A stretch of 64,000 bases of DNA from CAUZIZ01 sp965222655. Its GTDB lineage: Bacteria; Acidobacteriota; UBA6911; RPQK01; JAJDTT01. Within the stretch, counting starts at the first letter, position 1. Each line of letters begins with the position of its first letter. Below the pieces are notes generated by a model. The model was given only the letters and a program-made list of their open reading frames with translations, made no database searches and was not told the DNA's origin. The stretch covers positions 310,001-374,000 of the forward strand of contig CBDCUP010000022.1 of assembly GCA_965222655.1 (NCBI GenBank), in the 5' to 3' direction. Below, in pieces: positions 44,160-51,545 of the stretch. A program made the position numbers and the translations under genes.

Positions 44160-44370
44160 AGGCTTGAAAATCCCAAGAAGCAAGATACAAGATACAAACA
44201 AATTCCAAATTTCAAGCACCATACTCCAAACACTTCGGAGTCGCTCTGAACTTTGCAGCCCTCCCTCAGTGCTCCCTTCTATGAATCGATGATTTCTGTG
44301 ACATCACAACGTTTGCTGATTGGAGCTTGGGATTTGTTTGTATCTTGTATCTTGTATCTTGTATCTTGCG
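44160..44370. repeat. cttgtat repeats in inverted orientation (family C)
   Basis: aagcaagatacaagatacaa plus acaaattcc at about 44178-44206 pairs with ggatttgtttgtatcttgta plus repeated tcttgta units at 44332-44369. Another copy (gtttgtatcttgtatcttgg) lies at 60031-60050. It fills the divergent gap between hemH and the epimerase gene, and the tandem part runs right up to the epimerase start. Confidence 0.85.
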
Positions 44371-44374
44371 TACT

Positions 44375-45364
44375 GTGAAGAAAGCTCTAATCACTGGTGG
44401 AGCCGGCTTCGTAGGATCTCACCTTGCAACCACTTTGCTCGAAACAGGGTGGAGTGTAGAGATCGTCGACGACCTCTCCACCGGCAGCCTCGAGAACGTC
44501 GATCATCTCAAGGAACATCCCCGATTTAGGTCGATCCTAGACAGTGTAATGAACCGGCCCCTGATGGAGGAACTGGTAGACCGGGCCGACGTAGTTTTTC
44601 ATCTAGCCGCAGCGGTGGGTGTGCGCCTGATCGTGGAGCAGCCAGTCCAGACCATCGAGACCAATATCAAAGCGACCGAGGTCATCCTGGAACTGACGGC
44701 TCAAGAGCGCAAGCCGATACTGCTTGCCTCGACCTCGGAGGTTTACGGAAAGCTGGATCGCCCCCCGTTCAATGAGGAAAACGATCTCGTCCTGGGTGCG
44801 ACTACACGTGTGCGCTGGTGCTATGCCGCGTCCAAGATAATCGACGAGTTCCTGGCCCAGGCCTACTACCGAGAAAAGGGTTTACCGATCGTGATTGTCA
44901 GGCTCTTCAACTCAATCGGGCCCCGCCAGACCGGACAGTATGGGATGGTGGTTCCTCGTTTCGTTCGACAGGCCCTCCTGGGGGAACCTATCACCGTCTA
45001 CGGTGATGGCACCCAGCAGCGCTCCTTCACCTGGGTCGGCGATGTGGCAAAGGCCATGATCGCCCTCATATCCCACCCCGGAGCCGCTGGAGAGATCTTC
45101 AACATTGGCCATGGCAAGGAGATTTCCATATACGCCCTGGCGGCGTTGATCAAGGAGATGACTGATAGTGCGTCCGAGATCCAACTCGTCCCCTACGATG
45201 AAGCTTATGAGGCAGGGTTCGAGGACATGCAGAGGCGTCTGCCGGATCTCAGCAAGATTCGGCAACTGATCGGCTACCAACCCACGCTGGATTTGCCCGA
45301 GATCCTGAAAAGGACAATTCAGCATGAGCGCGGGAGGATGGCTGCCGCTGATGTGCTGCTTTGA
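44375..45364 (+). CDS. NAD-dependent nucleotide-sugar epimerase/dehydratase
   Basis: 329 residues. I set the start at GTG 44375 (VKKALITGGAGFVGSHL), because upstream codons are only the cttgtat repeat; no good ribosome site is seen. Extended SDR features: GGAGFVGSH nucleotide motif, LLASTSEVYGKLD (Ser/Thr), and CYAASKIIDEFLAQAYYREK with the Tyr-x3-Lys pair. It most resembles UDP-glucuronate decarboxylase/epimerase-type enzymes (WCYAASKIIDE, RQTGQYGMVVPRFVRQAL). A role in surface polysaccharide precursors is inferred. Confidence 0.88.
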   Translation: MKKALITGGAGFVGSHLATTLLETGWSVEIVDDLSTGSLENVDHLKEHPRFRSILDSVMNRPLMEELVDRADVVFHLAAAVGVRLIVEQPVQTIETNIKATEVILELTAQERKPILLASTSEVYGKLDRPPFNEENDLVLGATTRVRWCYAASKIIDEFLAQAYYREKGLPIVIVRLFNSIGPRQTGQYGMVVPRFVRQALLGEPITVYGDGTQQRSFTWVGDVAKAMIALISHPGAAGEIFNIGHGKEISIYALAALIKEMTDSASEIQLVPYDEAYEAGFEDMQRRLPDLSKIRQLIGYQPTLDLPEILKRTIQHERGRMAAADVLL

Positions 45365-45465
45365 CGGCTCCCTTTCTCTCTCCGGCTAGCGCACACCGCC
45401 CCCTCCCTGCTTCCGCGACGCTCAGTCGGGGAACACCGCGGGCGGCCTTTCGACGAGGAAGATAG

Positions 45466-47112
45466 ATGGAAAGAACCTGGTTGAAACACTACGACGAAGG
45501 GGTTCCGCGTGACATTGACTATCCCGAAACCAACCTCTATCAGCTTTTTCAGCAGAGTGTAGAAAAGAATCCCAGCGGCCTGGCCACGCTTTTCTTCGGT
45601 GCCAGGATGACTTATCGGTCTCTGGCAGAGAAGGTCGACCAGTTCGCCTCGGTACTGGCGGGGCTGGGAGTCAGGAAGGGGGACCGGGTCGCGCTCATAC
45701 TGCCCAATCTACCGATCTACCCGATCGCCCACTTCGCAGCCCTCAAAATTGGGGCCGTGCTGACCCCGACCAATCCGCTTTACGTCGAGCGCGAACTGGA
45801 GCGTCAGCTGGTCGATTCGGGGGCCGAAACCGTGGTCATCCTGGACCAACTTTATCCTCGCCTGGCCCAGGTGAGGGCAAACACCCCGGTCAAACGGGTC
45901 GTGGCCGCAGGAGTCAAGGAGTTCCTCCCTCCAACCGTGGGATTCCTCTACGGATTCAAGAACAAATCTACCCTGGCGACACAGGAAGAGGAAGGGCTCT
46001 ACCTCTACCGCGATCTGATGAGCCGCAAGTTTCCGCCGGCTCCCAGCGTAGAGGTCGCCCCCGACGATGTCGCGATCCTGCTTTACACCGGCGGCACCAC
46101 GGGCATCTCAAAGGCCGCCACCCTGACTCATCGCAATCTGGTGGCCAACGTCCACCAGACTCGAGTCTGGTTATCAGATGTTCGAGAAGCACAGGAAATC
46201 ATTCTTTGCGTCCTTCCCTTCTTTCATAGCTACGGAATGACGACCGGACTCCATCTTGCCGTCCTATCTCGTTGTACGATGCTCCTGCTCCCCCGCTTCG
46301 AGCTCAAGGATGTCGTCAAGCAAATCCGCAAGTACAAAGCCACCATCTTCTGTGGCGTTCCTTCTATGTATAATGCGATCAATCACTATTCTGGGCTCAA
46401 GAGCTCTGATGTGGCCTCGATAAGGCTGTGCATCAGCGGGGGGGCCGGTTTACCCGCGGAAGTGCAGGAGAGCTTCGAAAAGCTGACCGGCGGAAGACTG
46501 GTTGAGGGATATGGACTTTCAGAAGCCTCTCCAGTGGTGCTGGTCAATCCGATTTACGGCCATCGAAAGATCGGCACGATTGGGGTCCCTATCCCAAATA
46601 CCGATGCCCGAGTGATTGATCCAGAGACTCACGAACCACTTGCAGCCGGTCAGGTAGGGGAGCTTGATGTCAGCGGTCCACAGATCATGAGCGGCTACTG
46701 GAATCGTCCCCAGGAAACAGATCTAGTGCTTCGCGACGGATGGCTGCACACGGGAGACATGGCAGTAATGGACGAGGAAGGTTTTTTCTCGATAGTGGAT
46801 CGAAAGAAGGACCTCATCCTCAGCGCCGGCATGAACATCTATCCACGTGAAGTGGAAGAGGTCCTCCACCAGCATCCGGATATTATCGAGGCTGCCGTCA
46901 TCGGAATCCCCAGTCCGGTCAGAGGAGAAACCCCGAAAGCCTTCATTGTCGCCAAGGAAGGCAGCAGCCTGGGGAAGCGGGAAGTGATGCAGTTCTGCCA
47001 GGACAAGCTTTCCAGGTTCAAGATTCCGAAGGAAATTGAGTTTCGGAAGGAATTGCCGAAGAGTGCGGTCGGAAAGGTCCTGAAGCGGGTGCTCAAAGAG
47101 GAAGGCGAGTAG
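45466..47112 (+). CDS. Long-chain-fatty-acid--CoA ligase (AMP-forming)
   Basis: 548 residues with gagga before the ATG. Adenylation motifs: ILLYTGGTTGISKAATLTHR (P-loop-like), VEGYGLSEASPVVLVNP, DGWLHTGDMAVMDEEGF, IVDRKKDLILSAGMNIYPRE, and the C-terminal lysine in PKSAVGKVLKRVL. It activates fatty acids to acyl-CoA through acyl-AMP (FadD-like). It ends 5 bp before lpxD, so the two are co-transcribed; it could feed lipid remodelling or beta-oxidation. Confidence 0.93.
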   Translation: MERTWLKHYDEGVPRDIDYPETNLYQLFQQSVEKNPSGLATLFFGARMTYRSLAEKVDQFASVLAGLGVRKGDRVALILPNLPIYPIAHFAALKIGAVLTPTNPLYVERELERQLVDSGAETVVILDQLYPRLAQVRANTPVKRVVAAGVKEFLPPTVGFLYGFKNKSTLATQEEEGLYLYRDLMSRKFPPAPSVEVAPDDVAILLYTGGTTGISKAATLTHRNLVANVHQTRVWLSDVREAQEIILCVLPFFHSYGMTTGLHLAVLSRCTMLLLPRFELKDVVKQIRKYKATIFCGVPSMYNAINHYSGLKSSDVASIRLCISGGAGLPAEVQESFEKLTGGRLVEGYGLSEASPVVLVNPIYGHRKIGTIGVPIPNTDARVIDPETHEPLAAGQVGELDVSGPQIMSGYWNRPQETDLVLRDGWLHTGDMAVMDEEGFFSIVDRKKDLILSAGMNIYPREVEEVLHQHPDIIEAAVIGIPSPVRGETPKAFIVAKEGSSLGKREVMQFCQDKLSRFKIPKEIEFRKELPKSAVGKVLKRVLKEEGE

Positions 47113-47117
47113 GCGAA

Positions 47118-48134
47118 ATGCACACCCTTGATCAGCTTGCCAAGCTGGTTGACGGCCAGACAGAGGGCAATGGATCGGTGAAGATCTCGGGAGTCCGTCC
47201 CTTCGAGGATGCTAGACCCGGGGACATCACGCTGGCCGCGGCACCAAGATACTGGAACAACCTGAAAGAGACACGCGCCACGGCGGTCATTGCACCCCCA
47301 GAACTACAGTCGGCCTCCCTTCCCCTGCTGCGCACCGCGGATCCGATGTTGGCGTTCGCTCGAGTTATTTCACTCTTCTACACCAAGCCCTTTCAAACCC
47401 GGGGCATCTCATCCCAAGCCGAAATCGGTAAGGATTGCCGCATCGCCGAACGGGTGTCAATTCACCCGTTCGTCAGCATCGGGGAAGGTGTGACCATCGA
47501 GGAGGAAGTCACCCTCCACTCAGGAGTCAGCGTCGGCGACGGATGTTACATCGGCTCCGGCACCACCTTGCACCCCAACGTGGTGATCTATCCAGGAGTG
47601 CGCCTGGGCAAACGAGTCAACCTCCACGGTGGGAGCGTCATCGGAGCGGATGGCTTCGGGTACGTCTTCGATGGAGAAAAGCAGGTCAAGATCGAACAGA
47701 CTGGTACGGTCGAGATTCAGGACGACGTCGAGATCGGAGCCAATAGCTGTGTGGATCGTGCTACCTTCGGTTCTACGGTGGTGGAGAAACACGCGAAGCT
47801 CGACAACCACGTACACGTCGGCCACAATTCCCGCATCGGCGAGAACACTGTGGTAGTGGGATGTGTCGGCATCTCGGGAAGCGTCAATATCGGCAAGAAT
47901 TGCATTCTCGCAGGCCAGGCGGGCGTCATCGATCACATCAACATCGGTGATGGAGTCACCGTGATGGTGAAGACGGCCGTCACCCGCGACATCCCCTCGA
48001 ACATGACGATCTCGGGCCAGCCGGGGCGCGATCATCGGGAGCAGCTGCAGATCCAGGCGGTCATCCGAAAACTGCCCGAGATGTACAAGGACTGGAAAAA
48101 ACTAAAGTCACTCCTGGCCGAATCGACCGACTAA
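47118..48134 (+). CDS. lpxD: UDP-3-O-acylglucosamine N-acyltransferase
   Basis: 338 residues. N-terminal uridine-binding domain (about 1-95), then a left-handed beta helix of hexapeptide repeats (about 100-290; IGKDCRIAERVSIHPFVSIG), with the catalytic histidine in DNHVHVGHNSRIGENTVV, and a C-terminal helix. It N-acylates UDP-3-O-acyl-glucosamine in lipid A synthesis, which shows an LPS-bearing outer membrane. Here it is next to an acyl-CoA ligase rather than the more usual skp-fabZ-lpxA cluster. Confidence 0.96.
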   Translation: MHTLDQLAKLVDGQTEGNGSVKISGVRPFEDARPGDITLAAAPRYWNNLKETRATAVIAPPELQSASLPLLRTADPMLAFARVISLFYTKPFQTRGISSQAEIGKDCRIAERVSIHPFVSIGEGVTIEEEVTLHSGVSVGDGCYIGSGTTLHPNVVIYPGVRLGKRVNLHGGSVIGADGFGYVFDGEKQVKIEQTGTVEIQDDVEIGANSCVDRATFGSTVVEKHAKLDNHVHVGHNSRIGENTVVVGCVGISGSVNIGKNCILAGQAGVIDHINIGDGVTVMVKTAVTRDIPSNMTISGQPGRDHREQLQIQAVIRKLPEMYKDWKKLKSLLAESTD

Positions 48135-48340
48135 GTGCTCCGTCCTGTGAGGCGAGATCAAGGCAGGAGGAGGAAGACGATGGCTGGCCATCTTCGACGA
48201 CGACGAACGCAGAGATCGTCCACAACCCCCAGCTGCCCTTCGGGTGGCGACGGGACGGGCCGATGGCTTTGTCGTTGCTTCGCGCCCTCGACGCCGTCGC
48301 GCTCGCCACATACACCATCGTATTTATGGGACGGAGCACT
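48134..48340. repeat. 207-bp element with 12-bp perfect terminal inverted repeats
   Basis: Starts agtgctccgtcc (48134-48145) and ends ggacggagcact (48329-48340). The inside is GC-rich (gaggaggaagacgatggctg; gggcagctgggggttgtgg on the other strand) and has open frames on both strands, without a ribosome site. It sits between lpxD and the YqgE gene; it begins on the last base of the lpxD stop codon. MITE-like by structure, but no target duplication is evident and only one copy is in view. Confidence 0.5.
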
Positions 48341-48371
48341 AAGTGACCCGACAGCCCAGGGATCGATCGAA

Positions 48372-49217
48372 ATGGGTGGGTTTTCCCCGGATCGAGCAAG
48401 TGGATTGGAGTCGAGGTATCACATCCCTCGTTGGTTCCGGATCGGAGCCCTCCTCCTACTGTCTGTCACCGCCTCCGACACAACTATCATCGATTCTCGG
48501 GCGGCAGCTCCGCCGAAGAACCTGGCACCCGCCAAGGGAACCTTTCTGGTCGCCAGTCCGAGGATGGCAGATCCCCGATTTGGCTACTCCGTGATTCTGC
48601 TACTCGAGCACGGCGAGGATGGAAGTCTGGGTCTCATTATCAATCAGGCCACCAAAATCCCCCTCTCCAGAGTACTGCCCGATCTGGACCTCGCCGGCAA
48701 TGATGAGCACAAACTATACCTGGGTGGCCCGGTGGGACGAGATACGCTGATCTATCTGACCCGACGCGAGGCCCCCCCCGAACGCTCCTCACACTTGATG
48801 AGCGACGTCTATTTCGGCGGTGACAGGGTGGTTCTCGAACAACTCCTCAAGGAAAAGAAGGACGCCAACGAACTGCGTCTTTTTTCCGGCCATTCAGGGT
48901 GGGCGCCGGGCCAGCTGGCGTCGGAGCTAGCTCGCAAAGACTGGAAGGTGCTTCCCGCCGATGCCTACACGGTGTTCGAACGAGACCTTGACCAGCTCTG
49001 GCTCGATCTGATCCAGTACCTGAGTCCCCGGGAGGACGTAGTCCGCGACAATCGCCTCCCTGCACATATCGGGTTACAGGTTGCAGGTTCCCTGAGCAAG
49101 GTCAATCCCAACCGGATTGCGTCTACCAGCCCAGGGTTTCCGAACCCTGGGAACAGGAAGACAGCTCCTGGAGTCAACCCGGTAAGGGTTGCGTCCTCCG
49201 ACCTCCTTGAGGAATAG
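48372..49217 (+). CDS. YqgE/AlgH family protein with signal peptide and repeat-derived tail
   Basis: 281 residues from ATG 48372 (the frame is open farther, through the upstream repeat). Residues 20-45 are hydrophobic (WFRIGALLLLSVTAS), so it appears exported, unlike typical cytoplasmic YqgE. The DUF179 core is clear: GTFLVASPRMADPRFGYSVI, LLLEHGEDGSLGLIINQ, LYLGGPVGRDTLIYL and LFSGHSGWAPGQLASELAR. The last 40 residues (NPNRIASTSPGFPNPGN and following) are encoded by an intergenic-type repeat, so the original stop was probably lost or overrun. Function of the family is unclear (proposed regulatory role). Confidence 0.85.
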   Translation: MGGFSPDRASGLESRYHIPRWFRIGALLLLSVTASDTTIIDSRAAAPPKNLAPAKGTFLVASPRMADPRFGYSVILLLEHGEDGSLGLIINQATKIPLSRVLPDLDLAGNDEHKLYLGGPVGRDTLIYLTRREAPPERSSHLMSDVYFGGDRVVLEQLLKEKKDANELRLFSGHSGWAPGQLASELARKDWKVLPADAYTVFERDLDQLWLDLIQYLSPREDVVRDNRLPAHIGLQVAGSLSKVNPNRIASTSPGFPNPGNRKTAPGVNPVRVASSDLLEE

Positions 49218-49325
49218 ACCCCGTGTGCACAACCCTTTCAGGATTGAAATCCAGGGGCGAAGCCGTCCAGCCCAGGGTTCGGAAACTCTGGGCTGGACGA
49301 CGGAATCCTTTCAGGATTCACTTCT
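49085..49325. repeat. Repeat family D (cccagggtttc...gaaccctggg hairpins)
   Basis: agcccagggtttccgaaccc plus tggg at 49130-49155 is a hairpin; gtccagcccagggttcggaa pairs with ctctgggctggac at 49268-49300, flanked by two copies of cctttcaggatt (49231, 49308). The first unit lies inside the 3' end of the YqgE gene. No gene is seen in 49218-49422. Confidence 0.75.
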
Positions 49326-49422
49326 TTGCGACCTGTTTGGTGCCCCCGGCCACCCGAGAACCCTGCAGCTCTTCCACCTGACTCCGTTGGTGAAAGCCCC
49401 CATTTTTCAATCAGCTGAATGA

Positions 49423-50478
49423 CTAAGAGATTGCGATCGGCCTGAGCGTGAACCCGGCCGTCGCTCCCTTGATCTTGTTGACGCTGGAGACGTAGCAAAA
49501 CTCATAGACCTTGTCTCGCGCCAGTTCCTCCAGATAGTGGAACTCGGCGATGTGTACGCCTTGTTGAATCAACAGGTAGTTGTGGACCGGCATGAAGGAT
49601 CCGTACTTGTCGCGATAGGCCTTGTTGTCTGCCTCCGCCGGCTTGTACTCGAGTCCGCTCGTGTCTCCCCCAACCATGATCGAACCCTGCTCTTCGACCA
49701 ACCATTTTGCGGAGGCCAGATTGATTCCCGCCGAGTCATGACGATCGATGGTTTCGTGGTCCGATCCGGTTTCTCCCCAGAACCGAAGCGTTCCGGTTCG
49801 TACCAGAACCACATCCCCGGGCCGAAGTATGGTCTTCTGCTTATTCAGAGCCCCCTTTAGATCCTCGGGGGTGACCTGGTAGTTCGAAGAAAGCGCTTTC
49901 TCCCCCCGATAGCCGGCCACATCAATCAGGACTCCCCGGGAAATTATGGGCGGGATGGTAGTTGCGTCACACTTCCTGACACCCCAGTTCCCACCCCATT
50001 CGGCCTCTTTGAAGCCGTTGTACCAGTGGTTATCCGGTCCCTCCGTCGCGTGTCCCAGACCATCGATCTGAGTGGCAACATTGTCGTTCATGAACAGGGC
50101 GCAGCTGTGCCAGGCAGTCTGAGTAGGGTTGTCCTGGATCACGCCGGAAATATCTTTCTGGCGCTTTACCCCTTCCGGGGAGCGGAACATGATGATCTCT
50201 GCCGGACTGTGACCCGGCCATTTGTAGGAGGTCCGATCGTAGACGATCCCGAGATCGTAGACCTTCCCTCGGTTGGCCAGGCCCAGGGCGCTGAGACGGG
50301 AGGCGTCGGTCATCTCGTTCAAGGCACCGACCTCGTCCCCTGCGCCCCAAACCCAGCCCCATCCCTTGCCTTTCTGCCACTTCTTCATGCCCGGCGACTC
50401 CGTCAGAAAGCTCGCCGCCGCCAAAGTAAAACCCACCACGATCGCAAAGGCGACCAGAAGAACCTGTCTGTATTTCAT
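49423..50478 (-). CDS. Cyclase-family metal hydrolase, exported (paralogue)
   Basis: 351 residues. ATG 50478 is preceded by aggagag and starts a signal peptide/anchor (RQVLLVAFAIVVGFTLAA). The family's metal site is altered: the expected H-x-G-T-H-x-D region reads NDNVATQIDGLGH, keeping Asp and the downstream His but with Thr-Gln in place of the His pair, so metal binding may differ. The rest fits PF04199 (GDVVLVRTGTLRFWGETGSD, NYLLIQQGVHIAEFHYLEEL). The paralogue at 1421-2425 keeps the canonical ligands. Confidence 0.8.
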   Translation of the reverse strand: MKYRQVLLVAFAIVVGFTLAAASFLTESPGMKKWQKGKGWGWVWGAGDEVGALNEMTDASRLSALGLANRGKVYDLGIVYDRTSYKWPGHSPAEIIMFRSPEGVKRQKDISGVIQDNPTQTAWHSCALFMNDNVATQIDGLGHATEGPDNHWYNGFKEAEWGGNWGVRKCDATTIPPIISRGVLIDVAGYRGEKALSSNYQVTPEDLKGALNKQKTILRPGDVVLVRTGTLRFWGETGSDHETIDRHDSAGINLASAKWLVEEQGSIMVGGDTSGLEYKPAEADNKAYRDKYGSFMPVHNYLLIQQGVHIAEFHYLEELARDKVYEFCYVSSVNKIKGATAGFTLRPIAIS

Positions 50479-50501
50479 GAACTCATCTCTCCTGTTTTGA
50501 A

Positions 50502-51431
50502 CTAGCACCCGTCAAACTTTCTCTCCTGAACGACGGCCTCCAGGGCTGACTCTAGCTCGGGCAGCCGAAAATCAAGACCGGCTTTCTGAAGTTGCTCCGG
50601 CAGGACGCGCTTGCTGGAAAGAAGCTCGCTGGCAAAGCCTCCCAGCACAATCTTCAAAGCGAAGGCAGGCGCAGGAAGGAATGCGGGGCGAGACAGCACT
50701 CGACCCAAGGTCTTGGCGAAATCCTTCTGTCGACTCGGGTTGGGAGCCGTGGCGTTCACGGGTCCCTGCAATTCATTGTCGTCCAGGCAAAGCCGGACTG
50801 CCCCTACCAGGTCCTCTAGATGAATCCAAGACCACCACTGTCGTCCTGAGCCGAGAGGTCCTCCCAGGCCCAAGCGGGCCGGGAGTAACATTGCCTGCAT
50901 GGCGCCACCTCCTGAACCCAGGACTATCCCAATGCGGAGCTGCACGACCCGAATGCCCAACTCCTGGGCACGATGGGACTCACCCTCCCAGGCCCGACAC
51001 AGGCGCGCCAGGAAATCGTCGCCTGATGCCGAGTCTTCCTGGAGTTCCACCTCCCCACGGTCGCCATAGTAGCCAATAGCGCTGGCGGCAATGATCGAGC
51101 TGGGCCGGGAGCCGCTCAGAGACAGCGCCTGTACCAGGTTCCTGGTACCCTCGATCCGACTGACTCTGATCGCCTCCTTTTTTCGGGAAGTCCAGCGCCC
51201 TGTGACCGTCTCTCCGGCAAGATGAACCACCGAATCTACTCCCTCTAGACTCTCCGAAGGCGGGACCTCAGAGGTGGGGTTCCAGGCAAACGCTTGCGCC
51301 AACTCTGGCACGCGTTTCCGGGCCGATTCGGGATCACGCGACAGTGCCACGAGCTCATGGCCGGACTGGGACAGAACCTGGCACAGCCTTCGACCGACGA
51401 AACCGGTTGCGCCGGTTATTAGGATTCGCAT
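50502..51431 (-). CDS. TIGR01777-family NAD(P)-binding epimerase-like protein
   Basis: 309 residues from ATG 51431 (aaagggga upstream). N-terminal Rossmann motif MRILITGATGFVGRRL, central VDSVVHLAGETVTGRWTSRK and SAIGYYGDRGEVELQEDSAS, with the C-terminal DUF1731 segment (SKRVLPEQLQKAGLDFRLPE, LESALEAVV). This matches the SDR-like family sometimes named SulA/YfcH, whose physiological reaction is not known. It ends 24 bp before the start of the cyclase gene on the same strand; a functional link is not implied. Confidence 0.93.
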   Translation of the reverse strand: MRILITGATGFVGRRLCQVLSQSGHELVALSRDPESARKRVPELAQAFAWNPTSEVPPSESLEGVDSVVHLAGETVTGRWTSRKKEAIRVSRIEGTRNLVQALSLSGSRPSSIIAASAIGYYGDRGEVELQEDSASGDDFLARLCRAWEGESHRAQELGIRVVQLRIGIVLGSGGGAMQAMLLPARLGLGGPLGSGRQWWSWIHLEDLVGAVRLCLDDNELQGPVNATAPNPSRQKDFAKTLGRVLSRPAFLPAPAFALKIVLGGFASELLSSKRVLPEQLQKAGLDFRLPELESALEAVVQERKFDGC

Positions 51432-51467
51432 CTCTGATTCCCCTTTCAATACGCGAGCTGTGATCGT

Positions 51468-51545
51468 GGCGGTGGCCTCCGGGCCGCCGTGCTCGAGCCT
51501 GTGGCTCGAAAGAAGAATACGGCGACCCGGAGGCCACCGCCACGG
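51468..51545. repeat. Family B hairpin
   Basis: ggcggtggcctccgggccgc at the left pairs with ggcgacccggaggccaccgc at the right; the loop contains ctcgagcctgtggctcgaaa. It fills the gap between the ABC-F and TIGR01777 genes and may act as a terminator or attenuator. Confidence 0.75.

Noticed and set aside
48135..48371. Extending the YqgE protein to a start at 48135
   Set aside because: The extra 79 residues are low-complexity Arg/Ser/Pro encoded by the 207-bp element, and a signal peptide follows ATG 48372.
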